DNA from: an uncultured Mediterranea sp.
Lineage (GTDB): Bacteria > Bacteroidota > Bacteroidia > Bacteroidales > Bacteroidaceae
Length of the DNA: 64,000 bases
Assembly: GCF_902493215.1 (NCBI RefSeq)
Contig: NZ_CABUOL010000013.1
Span: forward strand, 1 to 64,000
Reading direction: 5' to 3'
Shown here: positions 19,601 to 25,338 of the stretch, piece by piece
Layout: every line of letters begins with the position of its first letter
Numbering within the stretch: position 1 is the stretch's first letter
The notes under the pieces: model-generated
What the model was told of the DNA's origin: nothing
What the model saw: the letters and a program-made list of their open reading frames with translations, nothing else
Databases searched by the model: none
Translations under genes and position numbers: made by a program

Positions 19601-20160
19601 ATGCCATCAACAACAAAATCACGAATTCGCTGATTGAAGATCTGGTGCACCAGTTTGCCTGGTATAAGAGCCGTGACGAATACGGACAGGCGACTGTGGT
19701 GCAGGTGAACAATATCTGCTGCCTGGGCTATGAGGACATCTACGGCAACAAGTATGACATGATGGACGGCGTGGATCTGCCGAACAACAGCGGCAACGTG
19801 GGCAAATGGCGTATCTGGATGCCGGACGGAACTGTTCGCTGGGTACAGGGAAAAACGGCCAGTGATCAATGGATAACAGGCGTGGCGCACGGCAAGTATA
19901 TGGACCTGGTTCCGGTGGGTAATCTGAACGGATCGTCTTCTACCTACTATACCGATAAGTACTGGATAAGTACCGCCACAGTCCGTGTGGTCTCTCGCGG
20001 GTACTACAGTGCGAGTGCGAGTGGCGGTGTGTCGAGTGCGCATGCGAATAACGATGCTTCGAATACGGATGCGTATGTCGGCTCGCGTCTGGCCTTCCGC
20101 GGCAAAATCGTGCGGGCGCAAAGCGTGGCAGCGTACAAGGCGATACGCGAGGTGGCGTAA
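13603..20160 (+). CDS. Giant modular tail protein with candidate DGR-type variable end
   Basis: A 2185-residue phage surface protein, probably the host-binding device. Order seen: N-terminal helical piece (1-60); beta-sandwich repeats (about 100-350); a LamG/concanavalin-like region (about 490-690, with GYRPFN and VRIYNKALTSDEV); a CotH-kinase-like region (about 780-1250: RIQGTSSVNYARKNLRFYF, YYGQYNMNNEK, ITYYDGDCQLG); a leucine-rich-like stretch (about 1380-1560, LVKLDMS, LKKLDVRG, IEELFLEYL); and a C-terminal region (about 1880-2185) that looks like a C-type-lectin fold ending GSRLAFRGKIV. In the last 60 codons, NRY codons alternate with almost adenine-free codons, as in diversity-generating retroelement targets. 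No reverse transcriptase is in the window. The domain calls are by eye. Confidence 0.8.
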   Translation: MAKRKISGIINATEHPMNLETLWNQKQPDGTYHAYAGDDVEAFLKKELSNRTPTEELVGGETKPPTSGTVFDAMVGTVTDVDVQDSEDGTQYVMTVKQKDNQGGESSKEVRFSKYTDDDKVVVNIDLTDSGGAGLPSQQYLALGSGFVVKYSVSVGTAGGGTVDGYSDLKARVIVKRGSTVISEFQDAEFAGVTAGQSYTFDASPYLKDATAYTVQVEAQATYQGGTLMKTATAKVTMVAMTLETTYSVGNGLADGGYRNDVNIPFTAKGTSGEKNIYYRVNGGQAFTLGLSAGSGVQQKNVTIPLTQMQEGTNVVEAYAQHENSGVVSQVHYITLLKAGGGVTAYAGLMFSHRAAGFQRDWKHPVLEAEQFTAWSFSYAGYDRDAYTARVKVTNQGSVVKEDLLQRGETGSYGRTNVNVEPLDYRVSCGDAVLEVRVNTASHPDIEATLAPDAVCTFDAFGRSNTENNPASWVSGDKRMEFRDVLWSVNEYGAGSGWHKDRLLLAGGAGMTLTADGGYRPFNEADKPEGFAIRDVGMTLEIEYSTANVTDTNAELITCLGQLDNGNRYGLIVTPEEAKFLTGVVTEAMDAGQVLRYEDSVGTKFQPGTNIRITYVFYPNVQTNEQRTLIGFYVNGEESAASKWLDKVNFNIQSQLEFKSTGADLNVKSVRIYNKALTSDEVLNNYIVDRNHLEDADGEPGVRSLDEDNRVLNEGDTVSMEKLMGLMKKRRNSILVLIGTGSVGSEVPSESDTLNVMDALAQLNNKKANKLCREVRFYNGENRALDWIARDIYLRIQGTSSVNYARKNLRFYFQKTASGYTARMSYGEIDGNGQQSNPTATEGKKNLFRLRGNSVGAKLACAKCDFSDSSMTTNTGGAKFIHDGMKEMGILTPAQQYAADHADTCKEDIRSAIDGLPCDLFVAKSVDEDLTYYGQYNMNNEKSDSYPIFGQDKTIGGEQWGTGDTLNYLQANGDQPKEYLPICIETLNNSNDLCLFRWLPSTEPDHTDFMDFNFDGGFEFNHPKDVFWNDGGGDAEEEPNIKEHLGTGDKYDKMYKALDRMMGFLYRCVKETPAGKNLTYNRESHTFDGVDYEDDGNRFPTAKWVSPTFRKEAGKYFNLPNLAAYYLYVQFNLGVDQLAKNMLVRTWDGVMWWITYYDGDCQLGSDNKSFLTGKYDDNRQTKRDGAYVMQGHNSWLWNLILGNMGNLLEEVMTKGVNGGTSFMSAFSIQKAVDHFDTEQMKKWCSRLYNKSGIFKYIYPFLNEMPVGADGAKQTYPQIYGLKGSLKAHRNYFIQRRYDLKQVEYGYVSTLGAQFYQSTASLDKAYKLKPMQYRLTIPYRVQLSTSNGVQADSGVVDADVLHSLQLTRSFGENDPLKIIGAAKIKELVWHEDAFAIGFNFGLLTSLVKLDMSVEKASGYRNGSFMASTNGMLLLEEVNMRNNLLARNGDNGNVATLDLSWQGRLKKLDVRGTGLTRVKLATGAPVVQLCLPDTIEELFLEYLTKLQDSGLILEGINNVRGYRYTNCPGIDGFAMLERLHQARLNGSGKLERFVLEIDREDDGTLLKKYFDYGTYTQTGAVDDRHSGLRGKLTLTKYLADEELEKYAARYPELTIKQPPYTMIEFDDSVADDANISNLDNKTGYKYGNTYKMSGHVNAILSKRHRVLAKVTKMPTSRKVEIAGQQVEVNNPDGEMTYFPLHDESSNFYADAEDMNDCTVAKLDGSEGDWMMYEPFYWSKGINDYLNNKKYACYSSYPEDEMPPIPEATVLTLDAIKETQGGWLGERKIMSGKPTLMESYTTDKAYSVCKVDVSGYRRVRFPSVPGTGLIGSVFVDDAGNILKSIVVPTIGLKFEAGMYLIADVPERATALHFSILNTAEFDCVVLSNSDKIEDMEPDWVANEEHLCAVVGSSVVGSKLRACITGGSTTASMTWTDFHYYSQQRGMQQIDSLMHSRIANLSYAKYGRRDMQEQCGAGQHNNNRTTGGTAEHGMTDTIGYDEAYAINNKITNSLIEDLVHQFAWYKSRDEYGQATVVQVNNICCLGYEDIYGNKYDMMDGVDLPNNSGNVGKWRIWMPDGTVRWVQGKTASDQWITGVAHGKYMDLVPVGNLNGSSSTYYTDKYWISTATVRVVSRGYYSASASGGVSSAHANNDASNTDAYVGSRLAFRGKIVRAQSVAAYKAIREVA
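20002..20103 (+). other. Candidate DGR variable region (codon-level signature)
   Basis: Within the C-terminal codons of the giant tail protein, 13 codons (TAC, TAC, AGT, AGT, AGT, AGT, CAT, AAT, AAC, GAT, AAT, GAT, TAT) all have the form purine-or-other, A/G, T/C, as expected if a template carried AAY codons and its adenines were mutated. The codons between them (GCG, GGC, GGT, GTG, TCG, GCT, one ACG) are almost free of adenine. The run 20076-20103 that follows has no adenine, like the fixed anchor (IMH) of such elements. Template repeat and reverse transcriptase were not found in the window. Confidence 0.55.
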
Positions 20161-20203
20161 GCGCAAAGCGCCAAAGCGTGGAGCGAAGCGACTAAAACGA
20201 AAG

Positions 20204-20238
20204 AACGGGATTCGGAAACCATCCGAATCCCGTTTAAA
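20204..20238 (+). terminator. Terminator after the giant tail protein gene
   Basis: A perfect 12-bp stem (AACGGGATTCGG pairing with CCGAATCCCGTT) with a seven-base loop, followed by TTAAAA, 45 bases after the stop codon. Confidence 0.8.
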
Positions 20239-20250
20239 AGGTATTCAAAT

Positions 20251-20275
20251 ACCGGCAAAGCCGGTCGAATTTTTA
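20251..20275 (+). terminator. Second terminator hairpin
   Basis: ACCGGC AAA GCCGGT (6-bp stem, three-base loop) followed by CGAATTTTTT; it would back up the first terminator. Confidence 0.6.
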
Positions 20276-20447
20276 AAGAATATTGATAGGGTAGGGGAAT
20301 ACAGAACTGAACTGATTTGAGGGTAAACGACCTCAATTTAACTATGTAAAGATAGCACTTTTTGCTGATATTTGCAAGTGATTTTCTGTTATTTTCAGCC
20401 TATAAATGGCTTGTTGAAATGGAATAAGGAGTTGCTTAAATTATACG

Positions 20448-20501
20448 TTTCGTTTTGTGAAATGAACTTTTCGTTTTGAAATGCCCGAACATTTCGATTT
20501 G
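20448..20501. repeat. Three TTTCGnTTTG iterons, candidate phage end (transposase) sites
   Basis: TTTCGTTTTG at 20448-20457 and 20469-20478 and TTTCGATTTG at 20492-20501, spaced 21 and 23 bases, about two helix turns. On the other strand the first two read CATTTCA-(AC)AAAACGAAA, similar in style to the MuA binding sites at the ends of phage Mu (TTTCA then GCGAAA). They sit where the right end of a rightward Mu-like prophage should be. Confidence 0.45.
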
Positions 20502-20539
20502 CGGATTATAGTTGGAGGACATTTTTTTGTGGAAAAGAT

Positions 20540-20570
20540 TTTGCCGTTTCATTTTTCTTTGTCAAATTTG
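20540..20570 (+). promoter_or_regulatory. Bacteroidota promoter of the glucokinase gene
   Basis: TTTTG ending at 20543, a 19-base spacer, then CAAATTTG (20563-20570), one mismatch from TAnnTTTG. The leader to ATG 20617 would be about 40 bases. Confidence 0.5.
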
Positions 20571-20616
20571 TAACCAACATTAATAACTAATCCTTTAAAC
20601 AAAAAAAGAAAATATC

Positions 20617-21588
20617 ATGAATACGAACATGGAGAAACCCTATGTGGTAGGTATTGACATAGGTGGTACGAATACCGTTTTCGGTATTGTGGATGCACGT
20701 GGTACGGTCATTGCAAGCGATTCTGTCAAGACAGGCGCCTATGCGGAAGTGGAAACTTACGTGGACGCCGTGTGTGAGGCTTTGTCGGCCCTGCTCGAGG
20801 CAAACGGCGGCAAGGACAAGGTGAAAGGCATCGGTGTGGGTGCCCCTAACGGCAACTACTATACGGGTACCATCGAATTTGCCCCCAATCTGCCGTGGAA
20901 GGGCGTCATTCCCCTGGCTTCCCTGTTTGAGGAGCGGCTGGGCATCCCGACGGCGCTGACCAACGATGCCAATGCGGCTGCCGTGGGCGAAATGACCTAT
21001 GGCGTGGCACGTGGCATGAAAGACTTCATCATGATTACGCTGGGCACGGGTGTGGGCAGCGGTATCGTCATCAACGGCCAGCTTGTTTACGGCCACGACG
21101 GTTTTGCCGGCGAGCTGGGACATACGATTATCCGCCGCGAGAACGGCCGTGTGTGCGGTTGCGGACGCAAGGGCTGTCTGGAGACCTATTGTTCGGCCAC
21201 GGGTGTGGCACGTACGGCCCGCGAGTTCCTCACGGCCCGCACCGAACCGAGTCTGCTCCGCGCCATTCCGGCCGAGAACATCACGTCGAAGGATGTGTAC
21301 GACGCTGCCGTGAAGGGCGACAAGCTGGCTCAGGACATCTTCAACTTTACGGGTGAGATTCTGGGTGAGGCGCTGGCCGATGCCATTGCCTTCTCGAGCC
21401 CCGAGGCCATCGTGCTCTTCGGCGGTCTGGCCAAGTCGGGCGACTATATCTTCAAGCCCATTCAGGAGGCCATCGACAAGAATGTGCTCAACATCTACAA
21501 GGGCAAGACCAAGCTGCTGATGTCCGAACTCAAGGACGCCGATGCAGCCGTGCTGGGTGCCAGCGCGCTGGGTTGGGAGCTGAAGTAA
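20617..21588 (+). CDS. ROK-family glucokinase
   Basis: A 323-residue cytoplasmic sugar kinase that most likely phosphorylates glucose with ATP. Seen: the ATP phosphate-binding loop GIDIGGTNTVFGIVD (from residue about 8), the catalytic-region segment LTNDANAAAVGE, the EXGH-type motif ELGHTIIR, and the zinc motif CGCGRKGCLE that defines ROK kinases. Length is normal for the family. ATG 20617 is used; ATG 20629 is also possible. It is preceded by its own promoter and stands alone, immediately right of the prophage. Specificity for glucose over N-acetylmannosamine or allose is inferred. Confidence 0.88.
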   Translation: MNTNMEKPYVVGIDIGGTNTVFGIVDARGTVIASDSVKTGAYAEVETYVDAVCEALSALLEANGGKDKVKGIGVGAPNGNYYTGTIEFAPNLPWKGVIPLASLFEERLGIPTALTNDANAAAVGEMTYGVARGMKDFIMITLGTGVGSGIVINGQLVYGHDGFAGELGHTIIRRENGRVCGCGRKGCLETYCSATGVARTAREFLTARTEPSLLRAIPAENITSKDVYDAAVKGDKLAQDIFNFTGEILGEALADAIAFSSPEAIVLFGGLAKSGDYIFKPIQEAIDKNVLNIYKGKTKLLMSELKDADAAVLGASALGWELK

Positions 21589-21698
21589 CTGCTGCTTGCA
21601 GGTAGATAAAAGGATTGATACAGACCGTTGCAGACGAAGTTTCCTGCTCGGTTTGTATCAATCTTTTTTTATACGCTTTCGAAGGAAAAGCGCTTCTC

Positions 21699-22010
21699 TC
21701 AGAGGAAGGTGGGACGGAATTCTATTTTCAAGGCGCGGGCTATTTTCAGGAAGCTGGAGAGCTGCATGTCGGTTTCTCCCTTTTCCACACGGGCAATGTA
21801 GCTTCGGGCGGTTCCTGTCTTTTGGGCGAGTTCGTTTTGCGTCATTTTCAGTTCTTTGCGCCTGTCGCGCAGGATGACGCCGAAGTAATAGGCACGGGCC
21901 TTTTCCTCGAAATCGTTCCGGCTTTCAGTGCCGGGCGTGCCATATTTCCCGTCGAGCAGCTCGTCGGCGGTGTGCAGGCGGGCCAGTTTCTTTTCGTCAA
22001 AGTGTGTCAT
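21699..22010 (-). CDS. HigA-like antitoxin (XRE-type helix-turn-helix)
   Basis: A 103-residue DNA-binding protein. The helix-turn-helix is in the C-terminal half (about 55-95: MTQNELAQKTGTARSYIARV followed by EKGETDMQLSSFLKIARAL), the layout of HigA-type antitoxins. The N-terminal 45 residues would hold the toxin. Its start overlaps the upstream toxin gene by 14 bases on the same strand, and toxin-before-antitoxin order is the rule for HigBA. The pair probably represses its own promoter at 22367-22398. Confidence 0.8.
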   Translation of the reverse strand: MTHFDEKKLARLHTADELLDGKYGTPGTESRNDFEEKARAYYFGVILRDRRKELKMTQNELAQKTGTARSYIARVEKGETDMQLSSFLKIARALKIEFRPTFL

Positions 22011-22344
22011 CGCTTAATCCTCCTAAAATGTGTAGAGCTGTCTCTATTTGTTTCTTGTAATCTTTTGTTGATTTTTTCAAAAAAGCGTTCAGGACAAAAA
22101 TCTTTGTTGCGTTCAAGATGTTGTCATGGTCTATGGCGAACAGGATGGTTCTGTATTCGTTTGTGGCGACCGAAACGCGCATCTCATATAAATCTGTATT
22201 CTCCAGATGCTTTATGAATTTTGTGGTTATGACGCGTTCCGTGCGGACTATGCTGAGTACATAGTCGAATTTTTCCTTGACTTTGGGTTGCTGCTGGTGG
22301 TAAAAATCCCAAAATTCGTCTGAAAAATAGATGGTACGTGTCAT
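21997..22344 (-). CDS. HigB/RelE-like toxin (Gp49-like)
   Basis: A 115-residue basic protein of the RelE/HigB mRNA-interferase superfamily. Typical stretches are TTKFIKHLENTDLYEMRV and NEYRTILFAID, followed by a helical LNAFLKKSTKDYKKQIETA. ATG 22344 is chosen over ATG 22404: a Bacteroidota promoter (22367-22398) lies inside the longer reading, and an AAGGAG sits directly before 22344. The partner antitoxin overlaps its end. The expected role is ribosome-dependent mRNA cleavage held in check by HigA. Confidence 0.8.
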   Translation of the reverse strand: MTRTIYFSDEFWDFYHQQQPKVKEKFDYVLSIVRTERVITTKFIKHLENTDLYEMRVSVATNEYRTILFAIDHDNILNATKIFVLNAFLKKSTKDYKKQIETALHILGGLSDDTL

Positions 22345-22366
22345 CTCCTTTCCCTGTTTTTGTTTG

Positions 22367-22398
22367 CAAAGGTAACGAATAAGATACAATTTTGCAAT
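22367..22398 (-). promoter_or_regulatory. Promoter of the HigBA-like pair
   Basis: On the minus strand, ATTG (TTG at 22395-22397), a 20-base spacer, then TACCTTTG (22367-22374). It fits the Bacteroidota consensus well and rules out the longer toxin start. Confidence 0.7.
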
Positions 22399-22453
22399 AG
22401 GCACGCTGAAGAAAAACAGGTGCTTTGGGTCGGCCGCCTTCGTTTTTTGTCAT

Positions 22454-22496
22454 AAAAAAGGGAAACCTCCGCATGTGGAAGTTTCCCCTTTTTATC
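22454..22496 (-). terminator. Terminator of rplS
   Basis: On the minus strand, AAAAAGGGGAAACTTCC folds with GGAGGTTTCCCTTTTTT with a loop around CACATGC; a T-run follows. It lies 26 bases after the rplS stop. Confidence 0.75.
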
Positions 22497-22521
22497 TCGT
22501 TCAGGCCGGACGGCCTTGGCC

Positions 22522-22875
22522 TTAGGCGTTGGCTCTTTTCTCTTTGATACGAGCTTTCTTGCCGGTGAGGTTGCGCAGGTAGTACAACTTGGCGCGACGA
22601 ACTTTACCAATCTTGTTCACCTCGATGCTGTCGATAGCCGGTGACTCGATGGGGAAGATACGTTCTACACCTACAGTGCCCGACATCTTGCGAACGGTGA
22701 AACGCTTCTTTTCACCATGGCCGGAAATCTTGATAACAACGCCGCGATACAGCTGAACGCGTTCCTTGTTACCTTCTACGATACGGTATGCTACGGTTAC
22801 GGTGTCACCTGCCTTGAAGCTGGGGTGCTGCTTGCCGGTAGCAAATGCTTCTTCTGCAATTTTAATTAAATCCAT
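22522..22875 (-). CDS. rplS: 50S ribosomal protein L19
   Basis: A 117-residue protein, the normal L19 length, found at the 30S-50S interface. Recognised by FKAGDTVTVAYRIVEGNKER, the VQLYRGVVIKISGHG stretch, RKMSGTVGVERIFPIESP and VNKIGKVRRAKLYYLRNLTG, all standard L19 signatures. ATG 22875 is correct; the frame stays open for 128 further codons upstream, but that stretch is rich in Arg and Ser and contains the promoter. It is transcribed from 22965-22995 and ends at the terminator 22454-22496, so it is a single-gene unit here. Confidence 0.97.
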   Translation of the reverse strand: MDLIKIAEEAFATGKQHPSFKAGDTVTVAYRIVEGNKERVQLYRGVVIKISGHGEKKRFTVRKMSGTVGVERIFPIESPAIDSIEVNKIGKVRRAKLYYLRNLTGKKARIKEKRANA

Positions 22876-22964
22876 TGTTTTGTTGATTAAAAAAGTTATC
22901 GTTACTACGCAACATGCCAGGCTTCTCTCTGTTTTTCCTGACAGCGATTGCGCGAAAGCGGATG

Positions 22965-22995
22965 CAAAGGTGCGAATTATTTGTCGGATACACAA
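22965..22995 (-). promoter_or_regulatory. Promoter of rplS
   Basis: Minus strand TTTG (TTG at 22993-22995), a 20-base spacer, then CACCTTTG (22965-22972), one mismatch from TAnnTTTG. The leader would be about 85 bases. Confidence 0.6.
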
Positions 22996-23133
22996 ATGTT
23001 TGGCTCTATTTTTACTCTTTTTTGCGAGGAAGAGCGGCGTGTTCGGTTTCCCGAAGTGGGGCGTTCCTCCTCGCGAAGCCCGCTTTTTGCGGCGTGTGCT
23101 TGCCGTGGCGGGGAGAGCGACCTCTGTTTTTCG

Positions 23134-23164
23134 TTTCGGGTAATTGTGATTTGTGATTCGTGAT
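23134..23164 (+). repeat. TGTGATT-rich repeat, copy A (partial)
   Basis: The first 25 bases match copies B and C (TTTCGGGTAATTGTGATTTG and on), after which it diverges at a C. Same orientation as copy C. Confidence 0.7.
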
Positions 23165-23274
23165 GCCAGGCTGGTTTTCCGGTGAATCACGTGTAAATAT
23201 CTTTTATTATTGATGTAAATATCTTTCAAGTGTTTGTATGCGAGTATTTTAGTCAGCATCCGGATATGTGGATA

Positions 23275-23461
23275 TCACAATTATCACAAATCACAAATCA
23301 CAATTACCCGAAATCAGCTTTACGGCCTGGTAAAAGAGAAGTGTTAAATAATTTAATATTATATATAATATATATAATATTATTTTTCTTTCCCAGTTGC
23401 CGGAGGGGTGGACGAAAACTCATTTTCGGTAATTGTGATTTGTGATTTGTGATAATTGTGA
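23275..23461. repeat. Inverted-repeat element with AT palindrome (copies B and C)
   Basis: Copy B (23275-23313, minus orientation) and copy C (23424-23461, plus) are the same 38-39 base sequence differing only by one G in the TTTCGG(G)TAATTG start. They face each other across 110 bases that contain a perfect 14+1+14 base AT-only palindrome (23354-23382). The whole could extrude as a large cruciform or be a small non-coding mobile element. Confidence 0.75.
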
Positions 23462-23586
23462 CAGAAGGGGGGAGGACGGTTGAAATCGGAATCTTCTACA
23501 TTTTTCGGCAGAATAGCGCAAGAAGTATCCAGCGCAAAAAAAGTTTCGGAACGGGTGAAAAAACGCCGGTTTGCGAGCCTCCATTT

Positions 23587-23617
23587 TTGGCCGTTTCGAG
23601 TAATTTTCTTAAATTTG
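23587..23617 (+). promoter_or_regulatory. Promoter of the nucleotidase operon
   Basis: TTG (23587-23589), a 20-base spacer, then TAAATTTG (23610-23617): full match to the Bacteroidota consensus, about 20 bases of leader. Confidence 0.75.
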
Positions 23618-23645
23618 TGACGTCTAATAAAACAAAAACGAATTG

Positions 23646-24428
23646 ATGATGGAAAAGAACGAACATAGAAAGTCCGGATGGATGTGGGGCCTGCTGGTGG
23701 CCTGCCTGCTGGTGCTGGCATCCTGCCGTGCCGGATACGAAGTGACGAAAGTTGAGGCCCGTCGGGTGGCCATGGATTCCGTTTGGGATGCCCGTCCCTG
23801 TGAGGAAGCGCTGGCTCTGCTGGCTCCCTACAAGGCTGGGGTGGACAGCGTGATGGGCGAGGTGAAAGGCGTGGCTGCCGTGTCGATGGACCGCTTCCGT
23901 CCCGAAAGTCCCTTGTCCAACCTCATAGCCGACGTCCTGCGTCAGGCTGCCGCCAGCGTGCTGGGCCGTCCGGCCGACGTGGGGCTGGTCAACGTGGGCG
24001 GCATCCGCAACGTGCTGACCGAGGGCGACATCACCACGCAGAACATCTACGAAATCCTGCCCTTTGAAAACTCGCTCTGCGTGCTCACGCTGGGCGGCGC
24101 CGACCTGAAGGAGCTTTGCGCCAACATCGCCGCCCGTGGCGGTGAGGGAGTGAGCGGGCTGAACCTGGTCATCGATGCCGAAGGCCGTCTGCTCGAGGCG
24201 AAGGTAGGCGGACAGGCCATCGACGAGGGACGCACCTACACCGTGGGCACCATCGACTTCCTGGCCGAGGGCAACGACGGCATGTCGGCCCTGACCCGCG
24301 CCAGCCAGCGCCAGTGTCCCGAGGGAGCCACGCTCCGCGGCCTTTTCATGGACTACGTGGAACGCGAGGCGGCTGCCGGACGGAAGATAGAGGCACGCAT
24401 CGAAGGCCGTGTGGTGATGAAGAAATGA
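23646..24428 (+). CDS. Lipoprotein with 5'-nucleotidase C-terminal domain
   Basis: About 260 residues. A lipoprotein signal ends in LVLASC near residue 26. The rest matches the substrate-binding 5'-nucleotidase C-terminal domain: SPLSNLIADVLRQAA, VGLVNVGGIRNVL, GDITTQNIYEILPFENSL and FLAEGNDGMSAL. The metal-binding catalytic domain is absent and instead is encoded by the next gene, 34 bases downstream. So the enzyme appears to be split in two, in the order C-domain then catalytic domain, both exported. Together they should hydrolyse nucleoside monophosphates in the periplasm or at the surface. ATG 23646 is used; ATG 23649 and TTG 23643 are near-equal choices. Confidence 0.85.
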   Translation: MMEKNEHRKSGWMWGLLVACLLVLASCRAGYEVTKVEARRVAMDSVWDARPCEEALALLAPYKAGVDSVMGEVKGVAAVSMDRFRPESPLSNLIADVLRQAAASVLGRPADVGLVNVGGIRNVLTEGDITTQNIYEILPFENSLCVLTLGGADLKELCANIAARGGEGVSGLNLVIDAEGRLLEAKVGGQAIDEGRTYTVGTIDFLAEGNDGMSALTRASQRQCPEGATLRGLFMDYVEREAAAGRKIEARIEGRVVMKK

Positions 24429-24462
24429 ACAATGTAAACTCAAGAAAGAAAGGATTATCGCA

Positions 24463-25320
24463 ATGATGAAACGAATCTATATGCTGCTTTGGCTGGCCGG
24501 ATGCCTGGCACTGAGCCTCTCCGCCCAGCAGACAAAAGAACTCTACCTGCTCCACACGAGCGACATGCACAGCCGCGTGGAACCCCTGGCCGCCGATGCT
24601 GCCGACGCCGATGCCGGCAAGGGCGGATTGGCCCGCCGTGCCGCCTTCGTCCGCCAGTTCTGCGCCGAGCATCCCAACACGCTGGTGCTCGATTGCGGCG
24701 ACATCTCGCAGGGCACGCCCTACTACAACTTCTACAAGGGCGAGGTCGAGATCCAGCTGATGAACCTCATGGGCTACGACGCCATGACCATCGGCAACCA
24801 CGAGTTCGACTTCGGCATGGAGAACATGGCCCGCCTCTTCCGTATGGCCCGCTTCCCGGTGGTCTGCTCCAACTATGAGGTGGCCGGCACGCCGCTCGAA
24901 GGGCTGGTGAAACCCTATGTGGTCATCGAACGCGGAGGCTTGCGCATCGGCCTTTTCGGCCTGGCTCCCCAACCCGAAGGACTGATACAGGCCGACAAGT
25001 GTCAGGACGTGGTTTACAAAGACCCCATCCCCGTGGCGCAGGCGATGGCCGACCTCCTTCGCGACGAGGAACATTGCGACGCCGTCATCTGCCTGTCGCA
25101 TCTGGGCATCCGCGGCATCGACCCCGAAGCCGTGAGCGACGAGAAGCTGGTGGTAGCCACTTCGGGCATCGACGCCATTCTGGGCGGGCACTCGCATACG
25201 TTCATGAAGGAACCGGCCTTCTACCCCAATGCCGAGGGGCGCGAGACGCCCGTGTTCCATACGGGCCGCAACGGCGTGTATGTGGGAGAGTGGAAACTGA
25301 CTCTGACGGCAAAGAAATAA
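24463..25320 (+). CDS. Secreted metallophosphatase (5'-nucleotidase catalytic domain)
   Basis: A 285-residue calcineurin-like phosphoesterase with a signal peptide (cleavage near LSLSAQQ). The two-metal site is complete: HTSDMHS (Asp, His), LDCGDISQG (Asp), TIGNHEFD (Asn-His), a CLSHLG His, and GGHSHT. It ends right after the catalytic domain and lacks the C-terminal substrate domain found in UshA; that domain is the previous gene. The two products probably work as a pair on extracellular nucleotides. The third gene starts 18 bases further on, so all three are likely one operon. Confidence 0.88.
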   Translation: MMKRIYMLLWLAGCLALSLSAQQTKELYLLHTSDMHSRVEPLAADAADADAGKGGLARRAAFVRQFCAEHPNTLVLDCGDISQGTPYYNFYKGEVEIQLMNLMGYDAMTIGNHEFDFGMENMARLFRMARFPVVCSNYEVAGTPLEGLVKPYVVIERGGLRIGLFGLAPQPEGLIQADKCQDVVYKDPIPVAQAMADLLRDEEHCDAVICLSHLGIRGIDPEAVSDEKLVVATSGIDAILGGHSHTFMKEPAFYPNAEGRETPVFHTGRNGVYVGEWKLTLTAKK

Positions 25321-25338
25321 CGGAAAGGAGGAACGGCT

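Larger units (their letters stand above)
20161..20616. other. Phage right-end / chromosome junction region
   Basis: 456 bases without a gene. From left to right: a strong hairpin terminator (20204-20238), a second hairpin with a T-run (20251-20275), about 170 bases of AT-rich DNA, three TTTCGnTTTG iterons (20448-20501), and the promoter of the glucokinase gene. The prophage end must lie in here, most likely shortly after the third iteron, but the exact point cannot be fixed without the left end and its target duplication. Confidence 0.6.
22876..23645. other. Divergent intergenic region between rplS and the nucleotidase operon
   Basis: About 770 bases without a convincing gene. It holds the rplS promoter (22965-22995, minus), three copies of a TGTGATT-rich repeat (23134-23164, 23275-23313, 23424-23461), an AT-only palindrome (23354-23382), and the promoter of the next operon (23587-23617, plus). 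The short open frames across it lack protein-like character. Confidence 0.7.

Noticed and set aside
18061..20166. 701-codon minus-strand open frame
   Set aside because: Antisense shadow of the giant tail protein; rich in His, Arg and Val with no domain character.
20161..20616. Reverse transcriptase, accessory gene or template repeat after the variable region
   Set aside because: The 456 bases hold only terminators, iterons and a promoter; no frame longer than a short run and no adenine-rich copy of the variable region.
21596..22217. Plus-strand open frames of about 90-200 codons
   Set aside because: Antisense to the HigBA-like pair, with low-order sequence rich in Phe, Cys and Ser.
22345..22404. 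Longer start for the HigB-like toxin
   Set aside because: Covers a full promoter (22367-22398); the shorter start has an adjacent AAGGAG.
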